Source of the DNA: a virus | Reading direction: 5' to 3' (one strand) | DNA length: 21,414 nucleotides | IMG/VR virus record: IMGVR_UViG_3300013286_000073 | Coordinates: 1 to 21,414 of that record | Notes under the pieces: generated by a model | Databases searched by the model: none | The model's input: the letters and a program-made list of their open reading frames with translations, nothing else | What the model was told of the DNA's origin: nothing | Part shown: positions 1-6,909 of the stretch, one piece after another | Layout of the letters: the number at the start of each line of letters is the position of its first letter | Numbering within the stretch: the stretch's first letter is position 1 | Made by a program: the position numbers and the translations under genes

Positions 1-111
1 AATTTTTAATGGTAAATGATTTACACCACTCTTGAATGGACAGATGTCAATGGTCGTAAACAACCCTGCAATGTCAACTATAGCTTACATAAACGGCGAT
101 TATGTCGCGTA

Positions 112-131
112 AAGCAAACAATAGTTTGCTT
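112..131. repeat. Perfect 8-bp hairpin, AATA loop
   Basis: AAGCAAAC, loop AATA, GTTTGCTT: a perfect inverted repeat. It is AT-rich and has only a short T run on the minus side, so it would be a weak terminator or a protein binding site. It lies second in line downstream of the minus-strand operon. Confidence 0.5.
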
Positions 132-171
132 CCATACCGCATGACGTTATCCATCCATCATTAAACGAGAA

Positions 172-201
172 ACTCCCTAGCTTCATAGGAAGCTAGAGAG
201 T
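172..201 (-). terminator. Hairpin downstream of tRNA, possible terminator
   Basis: CTAGCTTC (177-184), loop ATAG, GAAGCTAG (189-196) pair perfectly, and ACTC/GAGT extend the stem by four pairs past one mismatch. On the minus strand the stem is followed by TTTCTCGTTT, a broken T run. It may end transcripts coming through the terminase gene and tRNA-Gln. The poor T run keeps this tentative. Confidence 0.35.
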
Positions 202-269
202 CCTTTTCCCATTACCCCAAACGCCGCGACCATTGCTGGTGGCAGTCTTGGTGAACTAAAAAGATATTG

Positions 270-298
270 TTGACATGATTTATCGTCAACTTCATATT
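270..298 (+). promoter_or_regulatory. Possible plus-strand promoter
   Basis: A perfect TTGACA (270-275) is followed after 17 bases by CATATT (293-298), which matches the TATAAT consensus at four of six positions. The -35 box also belongs to a GTTGAC/GTCAAC inverted repeat. It would start RNA near 305, just before the structured segment that ends in a terminator at 398. Confidence 0.3.
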
Positions 299-304
299 TA
301 CCCC

Positions 305-398
305 GTTCTGAATGGTGCAACATTTGAACGAAGATTTTACACGCAGGTTCAATCCTGCTGAAAGACCCTCCTTGTGTTGCACCACTCGGAGGGTTTTT
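305..398 (+). ncRNA. Candidate small structured RNA
   Basis: Between a possible promoter and a terminator-like hairpin lie three pairings: a 13-nt arm at 310-322 complementary to 375-387 (one G-U pair), a GCAGG/CCTGC hairpin at 343-358 with loop TTCAAT, and the terminator stem 365-371/388-394. The long pairing joins upstream sequence to the terminator loop, so it would form a pseudoknot or compete with termination. The TTCAAT loop resembles a tRNA T-loop but is one base short, and no acceptor or anticodon arm fits. No known RNA family is recognised. Confidence 0.3.
365..398 (+). terminator. Rho-independent terminator-like hairpin
   Basis: ACCCTCC (365-371) pairs perfectly with GGAGGGT (388-394), followed by a T run at 394-398. 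The 16-nt loop is unusually long and contains the 3' arm of another inverted repeat. No plus-strand protein gene ends here, so it would terminate a short RNA. Confidence 0.4.
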
Positions 399-632
399 CT
401 CCATCTAGGGATTATCCTCAAGGGACTGAGGGTGGGTGTGAATGCGTACCACATGACCCAATAGATCGGCTCTGGAGAACCAAAACTCCTAACCCGATTG
501 AGATGAGAAGAAGCGTACAGCATCCAGCCTAGCAGGGTGTTGTGGTTTCTTTTCCTTACTCTTTCCTTTCCTCGCAGGCTTGCGGGGGGATCAGGGGGTG
601 TTTCCTTTCTCCTTCGGTTTTCTTTGACTGCG

Positions 633-703
633 CTACCGAACTAGGACTTGAACCTAGAAACTCGCCTCCAAAGGGCGATGTGTTACCATTACACCATTCG
701 GTA
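633..703 (-). tRNA. tRNA-Gln (anticodon TTG)
   Basis: A full cloverleaf on the minus strand: acceptor TACCGAA/TTCGGTA, D arm GTGT/ACAC, anticodon stem TCGCC/GGCGA with loop CTTTGGA, four-base variable loop, T arm CTAGG/CCTAG with loop TTCAAGT, discriminator G. The anticodon TTG reads CAA (and CAG by wobble). CCA is not encoded. The gene begins on the base right after the TAG stop of the 313-aa gene, so it is probably cut out of the same transcript. Phages often carry tRNAs; this one could also mark an attachment site, but no integrase is present here. Confidence 0.95.
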
Positions 704-1645
704 CTAGCAACTACACCGCTGCGGCGATAATGAAGACGCAAGACTAGCAAGGTATGTGTCAACATCAGTAAGCCATTCTCCTAGCTCTATTCCATTATCC
801 TGCCTGTAGTTTGCAACCTTCTGATAAAGCTCCAGCCTAGTTGAAGCAGTAATGTAATGACTTCCATCACAATAATTCCACCCAGTAGGAGGAATGCTAT
901 TTGGCTCAGTAAATTTCAAACTCCACAAGAATGACCGCAGATCACTAGAAACATAACCGATTGGGATTTGAAGCGTATTTACCCTAAAATTAATAATTGC
1001 TAGGTACAAATCATAAAGAGTAAATGCCTCAATTCTCCAAAAGTTGTCCTGCATGAAATACCAATTATCAATCTGAACATCTACTGATGACTGAATGGTC
1101 TGATCAAAAAGCAATGACACCACAATATGATACTTTCCGGCCTTTGATGGAAGAGTCGTTACACCATTGTATGTTGTCACATACGGAAGATTTGCAGGAC
1201 TTGTGACTATTGTTGAAACAACAGGGTAATGTTGATAATATTCTGCCGTAATAGAAATGCTGTTTTGCTCTGTCTTGATGTCCCAAAGATTCGCAAAAGT
1301 TTGCCTTCCTGTGCCGGAATTATCTGAAGAATTATCTGAAACTACAAACCCATAAGGAGGATACCCTTCATAAGATCCCATGACGGCATCTACTGAAGAC
1401 TGCGTTCCAACAGGAAATCGTTCAGCATACGCACCCGTAGATTCTACAACTTTGCATCCTCCAGTACCATCAGCTTCCCAAATCCAATGACCATCAACAA
1501 GGTAATCAGGTGCTGAACTAACGCCTGATTCAACAGCGTTGGAATCAAAAATTCCTTGGCTATAAAGAGGTTCATCCCAATCAAACAAGGCGTATCTCTT
1601 GTATAGATTGTTAGGATTTTGATACCCTTGAAAGTAAAGTGCCAT
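704..1645 (-). CDS. Hypothetical protein next to terminase (313 aa)
   Basis: The family is not recognised. The start at 1645 lies 4 bases after the large terminase stop; a longer reading frame to 1702 would run inside terminase and is less likely. The protein is rich in aromatic residues, Ser, Thr and Asn, starts MALYFQGYQN, and has no signal peptide, membrane segment or clear catalytic motif. Several Trp- and Tyr-rich stretches and likely beta structure would suit a virion or fibre-like protein, but that is a guess. It ends with TAG directly against the tRNA-Gln. Phages often place the portal gene here, but it is short for a portal and does not look like one. Confidence 0.8.
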   Translation of the reverse strand: MALYFQGYQNPNNLYKRYALFDWDEPLYSQGIFDSNAVESGVSSAPDYLVDGHWIWEADGTGGCKVVESTGAYAERFPVGTQSSVDAVMGSYEGYPPYGFVVSDNSSDNSGTGRQTFANLWDIKTEQNSISITAEYYQHYPVVSTIVTSPANLPYVTTYNGVTTLPSKAGKYHIVVSLLFDQTIQSSVDVQIDNWYFMQDNFWRIEAFTLYDLYLAIINFRVNTLQIPIGYVSSDLRSFLWSLKFTEPNSIPPTGWNYCDGSHYITASTRLELYQKVANYRQDNGIELGEWLTDVDTYLASLASSLSPQRCSC

Positions 1646-1649
1646 AAAG

Positions 1650-3551
1650 CTATTCAGACATATCAACAAACTCCAACTTGTCAACCAAGCTCTGGATATC
1701 ACGCCTCCTCTCGCTCTTCTCAGGCTTAGGCTCGGTCATCGTTGCACTAGCACCACCCCGCTGACGCATCAGGTAGACCAACATCGACAACGAATCCAAC
1801 TCGTCCGGCGATTTGCTCCTAGTCCGCTTGCAATACTCTCCTTTGCTCTCAACCCTAACAAGCCCCTTGCCCTTCTGCTTGTAACGCCTCGCCGTAGCCT
1901 GCCGGATCAACTCCTCATTCCTGAACGAAGGGCTAATCTTCAGGTATTCAAACTCAAGATATTTCGACAATCCAAAAATAAGCTCTGTCACAACTCCGTT
2001 GTACAACTCGTTGGCCTTCTGGCTGTCGTCGCCAAGGATATGCGTCTCGCTTGCTGCCCATGAGTAATTGACTCCCATCACCTCAGTACCGAATAAGCTA
2101 CACAGGCTGTCATGGATTCCCGCGCCGTTTCCTGTACGATCAACACATAGCCAATTAGCTCCGATCTTCATTGTCTTCGCAAACTTGATGATCGCCTGTG
2201 TCTGCTCTAATGTAGCCTTCTTTGGGAACGGGATCTGCGAGTCCAGTTGCAAGCAAGTCCTAGTCTTCGGGTACTCATGGAACTTGCCGGACTGATCTAT
2301 CCAGCCATCACAAAGCCCAAAACGCCCGTAAGAACACATCACCTGATCGTTACCCTCCAGAGCCAAATCAAACGCTGCCAGCGGCACGACTGGGCCAATA
2401 AATCGTAGATTACCAATTGCGTTGTCCATCATAGCCGGAGTGATGATTCCCATTGCCATGCCTTCCTCTGGGAACCATCCGCGAGCCATCGTCATAGCCT
2501 CGGCTGTCCGGCCTCGTCCCATGTACCCCATAAATCCCTGATATGTCTGGAGGCCGGCGTATATGATCCGCTTCTCGATCACGTTCTCACATCGCGCAGC
2601 GTCTAGTCGTAGCACCCTATATCCTTCACGGCTCTCCCATTCAAAGTCATCCTCGCAGTCTACGCTACCCCATCCATTGATAGGCTCACATCGTTGACCG
2701 AATGCGCTGGTACGATCTTTAGGGTTCGACGCGCCAAATATCTTGATGTGTCCCTTATAGCTATCGGTGTCGGATGTGGACAAAATGTTGTTGATGCCTT
2801 CCCAGACTCCTGAAGGGATCTCTTCAGCTTCATCCAGTACAACGTGCGTCCTGCTCAGTCGTCCCCAGATCGGATGCTCATTCCCAAACCTCGGCACAGG
2901 GTGAAAGCCACGAAGTGTACCATGTCCAGATTCTCCCTTTGGTATGGCTACCAGATGGATGCCCTGCTTGCTGTCGTTCGTCACCTGTATGCTGTTAGCC
3001 TTGTCTTCTTGATCGGTGATCGGCCTGACTAAAGCAGTCCTGTGGAATGTCTTGATGTTCGCAAAGATGTTCCGCTCTGCGTGTTCACGGGTGAGCGAGA
3101 TCACCTTGATGCTGGTGTAGGCTGGGTCACGCCACCAATCAAGATAGAACCATGCGCCTGCTCCAAAGCTCTTACCCATTGCACCTGCCCCTTGGATCAT
3201 AACCTTGTCGTAATCAAACAAGCATCGCCATGTGTCACGGGATGAGCGTGGCCTCCAGTCGTATACGTTACTTCCCCAAAGAATCGTTGCGCCTGCCTCA
3301 AACTGATCGTTATCAAGTAGGTACTGAACGTACTGCCGGACGATTGACTCTGCTGTAGGAATGTCGATCTCAGTCAGGTTGATAGCGTTCTTGGTGGTCG
3401 TGTTCATCAAGATGTACTGAGCTGCGTACAGGATGCCGGACTCCTCGTCGCGTTCTGCCTCTTTGCGGATGTTGAGGGCGTGCTGATGGAATACCTTCTG
3501 ACTTAATGGCGGAGTGATACGATAACCCGTATCGGGCTTGGATTGATTCAT
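1650..3551 (-). CDS. terL: Terminase large subunit
   Basis: The DNA-packaging motor: an ATPase pumps DNA into the prohead and a nuclease cuts the concatemer. The 633-aa protein has an N-terminal extension of about 110 residues, Walker A GAGAMGKS (121-128), Walker B VVLDEAEE (237-244, catalytic Glu) and an ASNP coupling motif (274-277). A C-terminal RNase H-like nuclease follows, with acidic residues at D395 (AAFDLALE), D471 (CVDRTGNG) and D583/D586 (SPDELDSL). All motifs are in order and intact. The ATG at 3551 has no evident Shine-Dalgarno site. The small terminase lies upstream but is separated by about 390 bases holding a plus-strand gene, which is unusual. Confidence 0.95.
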   Translation of the reverse strand: MNQSKPDTGYRITPPLSQKVFHQHALNIRKEAERDEESGILYAAQYILMNTTTKNAINLTEIDIPTAESIVRQYVQYLLDNDQFEAGATILWGSNVYDWRPRSSRDTWRCLFDYDKVMIQGAGAMGKSFGAGAWFYLDWWRDPAYTSIKVISLTREHAERNIFANIKTFHRTALVRPITDQEDKANSIQVTNDSKQGIHLVAIPKGESGHGTLRGFHPVPRFGNEHPIWGRLSRTHVVLDEAEEIPSGVWEGINNILSTSDTDSYKGHIKIFGASNPKDRTSAFGQRCEPINGWGSVDCEDDFEWESREGYRVLRLDAARCENVIEKRIIYAGLQTYQGFMGYMGRGRTAEAMTMARGWFPEEGMAMGIITPAMMDNAIGNLRFIGPVVPLAAFDLALEGNDQVMCSYGRFGLCDGWIDQSGKFHEYPKTRTCLQLDSQIPFPKKATLEQTQAIIKFAKTMKIGANWLCVDRTGNGAGIHDSLCSLFGTEVMGVNYSWAASETHILGDDSQKANELYNGVVTELIFGLSKYLEFEYLKISPSFRNEELIRQATARRYKQKGKGLVRVESKGEYCKRTRSKSPDELDSLSMLVYLMRQRGGASATMTEPKPEKSERRRDIQSLVDKLEFVDMSE

Positions 3552-3594
3552 AGCTGGTATTAGCTAGCCGATATGCTAATGATTGGCAACCGCC

Positions 3595-3816
3595 ATGATG
3601 AACAAATACGATCAGCTCCAAGTTCACACATTGCTGGAGGCTACAAAGCTCGCCGCCAATGGGCAGGAGTTCTCACACCTAATTAAGTTGCTAACGCCAG
3701 AGTACGCAATGCGCCTGCAAATCTATGTCCAGCAATTGCCGGAGGCGATCCAAGAGAAGACGATCTATGGTCGCGCCCACTTTAGGGCAGAGCCTGCCAG
3801 CAAAAAGAAAAGGTAG
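3595..3816 (+). CDS. Small plus-strand protein between terminase genes
   Basis: About 73 aa, starting at one of two adjacent ATGs (3595 or 3598). This is the only credible plus-strand gene in the window. It is not recognised. The sequence looks genuinely coding: mostly helix-forming, with segments such as LLEATKLAANGQEF and ending in a basic tail (ASKKKR). No minus-strand gene competes for this stretch. It runs head-to-head with terL (starts 44 bases apart), so the gap may hold divergent promoters, though no clear boxes were found. It could be a late acquisition or a small DNA-binding or regulatory protein; the basic tail fits nucleic-acid binding but does not prove it. Confidence 0.6.
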   Translation: MMNKYDQLQVHTLLEATKLAANGQEFSHLIKLLTPEYAMRLQIYVQQLPEAIQEKTIYGRAHFRAEPASKKKR

Positions 3817-3856
3817 AGCTTCGTGGTTAAGGGCGGCTGCTCTGACCCGCGAACAA

Positions 3857-3882
3857 AACGCTTAAAATGCAGAAAAAGCGTT
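3857..3882 (-). terminator. Hairpin downstream of small terminase
   Basis: AACGCTT (3857-3863) pairs perfectly with AAGCGTT (3876-3882) across a 12-nt loop. On the minus strand the stem is followed by TTGTTC, so at best it is a weak terminator between the small and large terminase genes. Confidence 0.3.
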
Positions 3883-3943
3883 CCCTCGGCACTCACGACT
3901 TGCCGGAGTTAGTTGATTATTGTGCTGATAACATCAGATAAGA

Positions 3944-4582
3944 TTAGTCATGAATAATTGTTTTACTCTGATAATCTGTCTTTTCTGTGCTAATGTCGAT
4001 TATTTGCCTTAATTCATCCAATTGCTTAAAGTTGGTAGGCTTAATGTCAGCCTCCAGATACGGCGTAAAGTCATCCTGCTGTCCTTCCGGCGGCGCAGGC
4101 AGCGTCTTTGTTTCAGGATTGATCCGCTCCCACTCAGCCTCCAGCGCGGCGTTCGGCTTGCTGTTCCTGCCTACCATGTTGAACTCTAGCTTCAAAGTAG
4201 GGCCTGTGTTGACCTGATGCTGCTCCGGCGCGAACTCTCCGGCAATCTTGCTGTCCATCTGCAAGGCAGCTAGGCGGTCAAATATTGCGTCGATCTGCCC
4301 TCCGGCCTTCCTGATCACCTTGGTAGGAACCTGTCCTTCTATCATCCTCCTAAGTATGTCACGCTTTTCTCCAAGTGCCATCGCGTACTGGGTATCAACA
4401 AACTCTTTGATCTCAGCAACTCGCGCCTTTACGTCTAGTTGGTTGGCTAGCTTGCAGGCGTTCGTATTAACAGACTGCGGCTTCTGTTCTGGATAGCATT
4501 TACGGAATGCCTCTACCTGAGTCATGCCTTGTGTCAGCAGTCGGGCGAAGCGTTCGTGTGTTGGATTTTTAAGAGCCTGCAT
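3944..4582 (-). CDS. terS: Probable terminase small subunit
   Basis: The small terminase recognises packaging-site DNA and recruits the large subunit. The 212-aa protein starts with a helix-turn-helix-like region (about 8-60: RFARLLTQGMTQVEAFRKCYP), where the GMTQVEAFRKCYP pattern is typical of small terminases. A helical central part suited to oligomerisation follows, then a proline-rich, acidic C-terminal tail likely to contact TerL. Length and its place upstream of terL support the call. The start follows a 44-aa gene by 22 bases. It could be mistaken for another HTH protein, but the order of genes argues against this. Confidence 0.85.
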   Translation of the reverse strand: MQALKNPTHERFARLLTQGMTQVEAFRKCYPEQKPQSVNTNACKLANQLDVKARVAEIKEFVDTQYAMALGEKRDILRRMIEGQVPTKVIRKAGGQIDAIFDRLAALQMDSKIAGEFAPEQHQVNTGPTLKLEFNMVGRNSKPNAALEAEWERINPETKTLPAPPEGQQDDFTPYLEADIKPTNFKQLDELRQIIDISTEKTDYQSKTIIHD

Positions 4583-4604
4583 AGATAAGCGGTGTTGTTT
4601 CCCT

Positions 4605-4739
4605 CTAATAGTTAATACCTGAGTCGATTAGTTTGTAATGACCAGTTGTATCTTTCGCAATGAAATAGTCTTGACATCTATTTGATGAAAACCCCTTAAA
4701 TATCCCCGTTATTGCATTCTTTGGATCATCAATTGACAT
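4605..4739 (-). CDS. Small hypothetical protein (44 aa)
   Basis: Starts MSIDDPKNAITG and ends GINY. Its ATG lies inside the last codons of the upstream nuclease-like gene (11-base overlap), and its stop is 22 bases before the small terminase start. Overlap, even amino-acid composition and lack of any alternative reading support a real gene. The segment DYFIAKDTTGHYKLIDSG looks like a beta hairpin. No family recognised. Confidence 0.6.
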   Translation of the reverse strand: MSIDDPKNAITGIFKGFSSNRCQDYFIAKDTTGHYKLIDSGINY

Positions 4740-5211
4740 AAATACCGTGTTTTAAATTTATGAAATAACAGGTGTCAATCATGGTTCCTCCGTTGCATGA
4801 TGCGGATGTTTTTCTACGCTCTACCCGCATGGGATGAATGAATCTACCTGTTTCGTCGGTTAACTTAAACATGAAAACTCTGTTATCGTTGACTAGGTAT
4901 AAGAATCCACAGAAAGGTACTGATAGATGCTTTGCTAGTGTTGCTGCTGAGTTGAGCTTATGTTGCGAGATCATCCATTCGTTGTTTAATGGAGGTTCGC
5001 TGAATGATTGGAGTGACTCTCTGCGGCATTTGGATTCAAACAATGATATTAGCTTATTGTTTTTGACGATGAAGCCGTCTATGAGAGCTGATCGTTTGAT
5101 TGGTGTGTGAAAGAATTGAAGTGATGGGTATGATTGCTTGATGATTTCAATCATACGATTTTCTTCGTGTACTGACTCCTGCCCTCTTGGTGTATTGATA
5201 TCTAGGCTCAT
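4729..5211 (-). CDS. PD-(D/E)XK nuclease-like protein (160 aa)
   Basis: The middle of the protein matches the spacing of a PD-(D/E)XK endonuclease core: a hydrophobic strand ending ALID (D45), then 13 residues on the ESK triad (E59, K61) in LISLFESKCR. Small phage nucleases of this fold act in recombination, DNA repair or restriction. The N-terminus (EENRMIEIIKQSYPS) is a helix as expected before the core. No specificity domain is visible. It overlaps the preceding 14-codon frame by TAATG and the next gene by 11 bases, so it belongs to a tight operon leading into the small terminase. The call rests on motif spacing alone. Confidence 0.5.
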   Translation of the reverse strand: MSLDINTPRGQESVHEENRMIEIIKQSYPSLQFFHTPIKRSALIDGFIVKNNKLISLFESKCRRESLQSFSEPPLNNEWMISQHKLNSAATLAKHLSVPFCGFLYLVNDNRVFMFKLTDETGRFIHPMRVERRKTSASCNGGTMIDTCYFINLKHGIYVN

Positions 5212-5255
5212 TACAAGTCGTCCTCGTCTGGATCTGATTCAATGAATGGTTTCAT
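5211..5255 (-). CDS. Tiny acidic peptide (14 aa)
   Basis: Reads MKPFIESDPDEDDL, starting 2 bases after the upstream stop and ending in TAATG with the next start. Its exact fit between two genes suggests it is translated, perhaps mainly to couple them. It is too short for any functional claim. Confidence 0.35.
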   Translation of the reverse strand: MKPFIESDPDEDDL

Positions 5256-5257
5256 TT

Positions 5258-5521
5258 TTATTCTTCGTGTACGACTTCTTGTTTTGCTGTTTGGTATCGT
5301 TTTATTTTACGCAATTCCGTTTCTGCTAGGTGGAATGATTCCATATATGTAGGTGATTTCATGGGTCTGTGAGTCAACCAAAACCACAGAAACTTATATT
5401 GGATAAAATACTTATCGGATTTGGTTTTTATAATCTTGTATTTTGTATTCATTATTTCTTTAGCTTTTGGATCATCGCGGAGCCTTGCGACCTCGTTGTC
5501 GGGTGTCTGTGGTTGGTTCAT
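5258..5521 (-). CDS. Hypothetical protein (87 aa)
   Basis: Starts MNQPQTPDNEVARLRDDP, and its first four bases overlap the methyltransferase stop (ATGA). The N-terminal NEVARLR stretch is shared with the 54-aa gene on the other side of the methyltransferase, and the DNA beneath it is identical for 18 bases. The rest is basic and aromatic (YFIQYKFLWFWLTHRP) with a C-terminal helix, and it has the look of small phage proteins that accompany DNA modification genes. No family recognised. Confidence 0.7.
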   Translation of the reverse strand: MNQPQTPDNEVARLRDDPKAKEIMNTKYKIIKTKSDKYFIQYKFLWFWLTHRPMKSPTYMESFHLAETELRKIKRYQTAKQEVVHEE

Positions 5522-6195
5522 TTTGTTAGTTCCTCCCAGAGGGTTCTGAAGGCGATCTCTGCGGTTGCTGGCACGACTCCGTTTCCGAGGAGTCGCAACT
5601 CGTCAGTTCGATTGTCACAGGAGAGGTACAGCTCGGCATCACCCACCCAATCGGTAGACCCATCAGGGTTTCCACCCAACGGGGGTTCAGTTTGGCATTC
5701 TTGGCTTCCCCAATGACTGCCATCTGCTCCTCTATGTTTGCGTGTGATGGTATCCATTTGATTTTGCCCCCGAGTGTTTGCTCCTCCTTCTCCCATCTCT
5801 GATTGCCGTCTCTTGTCATTTGAGTGCGCGGCGTCATCCAATTTGCCCCCCCCAAGTTTTGGGATTTTCAACCACTCTTGGTGGTTCCCAACCGAATTGG
5901 TGTTGGCTGGGTCGGCTAGGCCAGACATTTTGAATGATTCCATCCTGCGAAGTATGCGTCCCCCTTTGTCTAGTCTCGCCAGCGTTTCCCAATTCGTTCC
6001 TTGATCCAGACATTCCCCCGCTGTGGGAGTGGGCCAGTTCACGGGGGTCGTTACCGCATCCCTCAACCTCGCTCCGTATTTCGGAGCATCCTCCTTACTG
6101 TGGTTGTGGTAACTGCGGAATGATCCGTTCACAAATTCGGTTTTGTAAGGCCCTCCCATAACATCCATCACCGCTGCGGTGGGCCATGATGAAGA
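5518..6195 (-). CDS. dcm: Cytosine methyltransferase, C-terminal part
   Basis: This frame carries SSSWPTAAVMDVMGG onward, the variable target-recognition region with the WPT-type repeats seen in phage Dcm proteins (NWPTPTAGE), and ends with motif X (RLLGNGVVPATAEIA). The frame stays open up to an ATG at 6747 that overlaps the upstream stop as ATGA, but from about 6195 to 6747 its translation is a serine-rich shadow of the catalytic half. It overlaps the start of the 87-aa gene by 4 bases. Confidence 0.7.
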   Translation of the reverse strand, partial: SSSWPTAAVMDVMGGPYKTEFVNGSFRSYHNHSKEDAPKYGARLRDAVTTPVNWPTPTAGECLDQGTNWETLARLDKGGRILRRMESFKMSGLADPANTNSVGNHQEWLKIPKLGGGKLDDAAHSNDKRRQSEMGEGGANTRGQNQMDTITRKHRGADGSHWGSQECQTEPPLGGNPDGSTDWVGDAELYLSCDNRTDELRLLGNGVVPATAEIAFRTLWEELTK

Positions 6196-6730
6196 CTCGC
6201 TTCCTCTGGTGAGGTGCGCCAACTTCAGCCGCGCTGAATATGCCTGCCGTTGCTTTGTAACCCACTCGTTCCAACTCCCGAAGGACATGGAGCAAAACAG
6301 GGGTTCCTGCTGGATCTCTCCAGTTGTCTCCTGCAAGTTTTGCGGAGAGGATTCCTTCAACATTTTCAAGGAAAACAAGGGAAGGTCTGCATCTTCTAAT
6401 GCCGTCCAGAATGTACGGGAAGAGGTGGCGGGGATCTTCATCTCCGTTCCGCTTGCCGGCGCAGCTGAATGGCTGACAAGGGAATCCGCCAGAGAGGATG
6501 TCCACCTTTCTGCAAAACTGATCCCAAGGGAAGGTTTTAAGATCCGTCCAGATAGGTGCTGAGTCCAAGAGTCCCGCTTCCATTTTTGCAACCAAGTTCG
6601 CGCAGGCGAAGGCTTCGATCTCACTAAAAGCGATTGTGCGCAAATTTGGGATTGCTCGTTTGAGTCCGAGATCAATGCCTCCGTACCCTGCACAAAGGGA
6701 GATATGTGTAACTTGCGAGGTAGTATCCAT
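6095..6730 (-). CDS. dcm: Cytosine methyltransferase, N-terminal catalytic part
   Basis: As read, this frame gives a 211-aa product from MDTTSQ. It has motif I LCAGYGGID (12-20, SAM binding), motif IV GGFPCQPF with catalytic Cys85, motif VI LENVEG (about 121-126) and motif VIII APHQRKR (172-178). The last 29 or so residues after FIMAH have no methyltransferase character and lie past the frame break. Alone it would lack the target-recognition region and motif X, so it would not be expected to work. A GTG start at 6772 in the same frame would add 14 residues, but would overlap the upstream gene. Confidence 0.75.
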   Translation of the reverse strand: MDTTSQVTHISLCAGYGGIDLGLKRAIPNLRTIAFSEIEAFACANLVAKMEAGLLDSAPIWTDLKTFPWDQFCRKVDILSGGFPCQPFSCAGKRNGDEDPRHLFPYILDGIRRCRPSLVFLENVEGILSAKLAGDNWRDPAGTPVLLHVLRELERVGYKATAGIFSAAEVGAPHQRKRVFIMAHRSGDGCYGRALQNRICERIIPQLPQPQ

Positions 6731-6743
6731 ATTGGTGGTTGGT

Positions 6744-6908
6744 TCATTTGTCGATTTCGTTGAGTTGTTCACGATACCTGTCGGCTAGGCGATGAGCCGT
6801 GAAAGCTGTCAGTTTTGGGTTTTGAAACGGCACTTTCTCCAGTTCGTTAAGGACTTTGTTTAGTAGCTCTCTAAGCCTTGCGACCTCGTTGGTTTGTTCT
6901 GTTGTCAT
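6744..6908 (-). CDS. Small helical protein upstream of dcm (54 aa)
   Basis: Starts MTTEQTNEVARLREL and is almost wholly alpha-helical, with heptad-like leucines (VARLRELLNKVLNELEKV) that could form a coiled coil. It shares the NEVARLR segment, identical over 18 bases of DNA, with the 87-aa gene after dcm. The ATG at 6908 lies 1 base after the preceding stop; an upstream GTG at 6938 would overlap that gene and is not preferred. Function unknown. Confidence 0.65.
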   Translation of the reverse strand: MTTEQTNEVARLRELLNKVLNELEKVPFQNPKLTAFTAHRLADRYREQLNEIDK

Positions 6909-6909
6909 A

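Larger units (their letters stand above)
1..632. other. Gene-free left end with hairpins
   Basis: No convincing protein gene on either strand; open frames here have no recognisable content and one is the antisense of the tRNA. What can be seen: two hairpins near 112-201, a possible plus-strand promoter, structured RNA and terminator at 270-398, and two TTGACA boxes on the minus strand (around 45-50 and 74-79) without good -10 partners. The region lies downstream of the minus-strand terminase operon and its tRNA, so it may end that transcription unit and start another beyond the window. Confidence 0.6.
5518..6730 (-). pseudogene. dcm: Cytosine-5 DNA methyltransferase broken by a frameshift
   Basis: Taken together, two frames make one complete Dcm-type enzyme, which would methylate cytosine C5 in phage DNA and protect it from host restriction. 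Motifs I to VIII lie in one frame (6730 to about 6185) and the target-recognition region and motif X (LLGNGVVPATAEIAF) in the +1 frame (about 6195 to 5518). The change falls just after APHQRKRVFIMA. Joining them needs skipping one base, so either one base was gained in the genome, the assembly has an error, or the ribosome shifts. No classic slippery site is evident. The start at 6730 follows the upstream stop by 13 bases. Confidence 0.75.

Noticed and set aside
310-387. GGTTCAATCC taken as the T arm of a second tRNA
   Set aside because: The loop has six bases, and no acceptor, D or anticodon arm fits on either strand.
183-523. Two minus-strand frames of 73 and 103 codons
   Set aside because: They overlap each other and the structured RNA; composition is not protein-like and starts fit no neighbour.
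633-703. tRNA-Gln as a prophage attachment site
   Set aside because: No integrase and no second copy of the tRNA end found in the window; left as a possibility only.
542-765. Open frames on both strands (62 and 69 codons) across the tRNA
   Set aside because: They are the tRNA-Gln and its complement plus a C/T-rich tract; no protein character.
6196-6747. The upstream half of the +1 methyltransferase frame as a real protein
   Set aside because: Its sequence is a Ser-rich shadow of catalytic motifs that are clearly conserved in the other frame.
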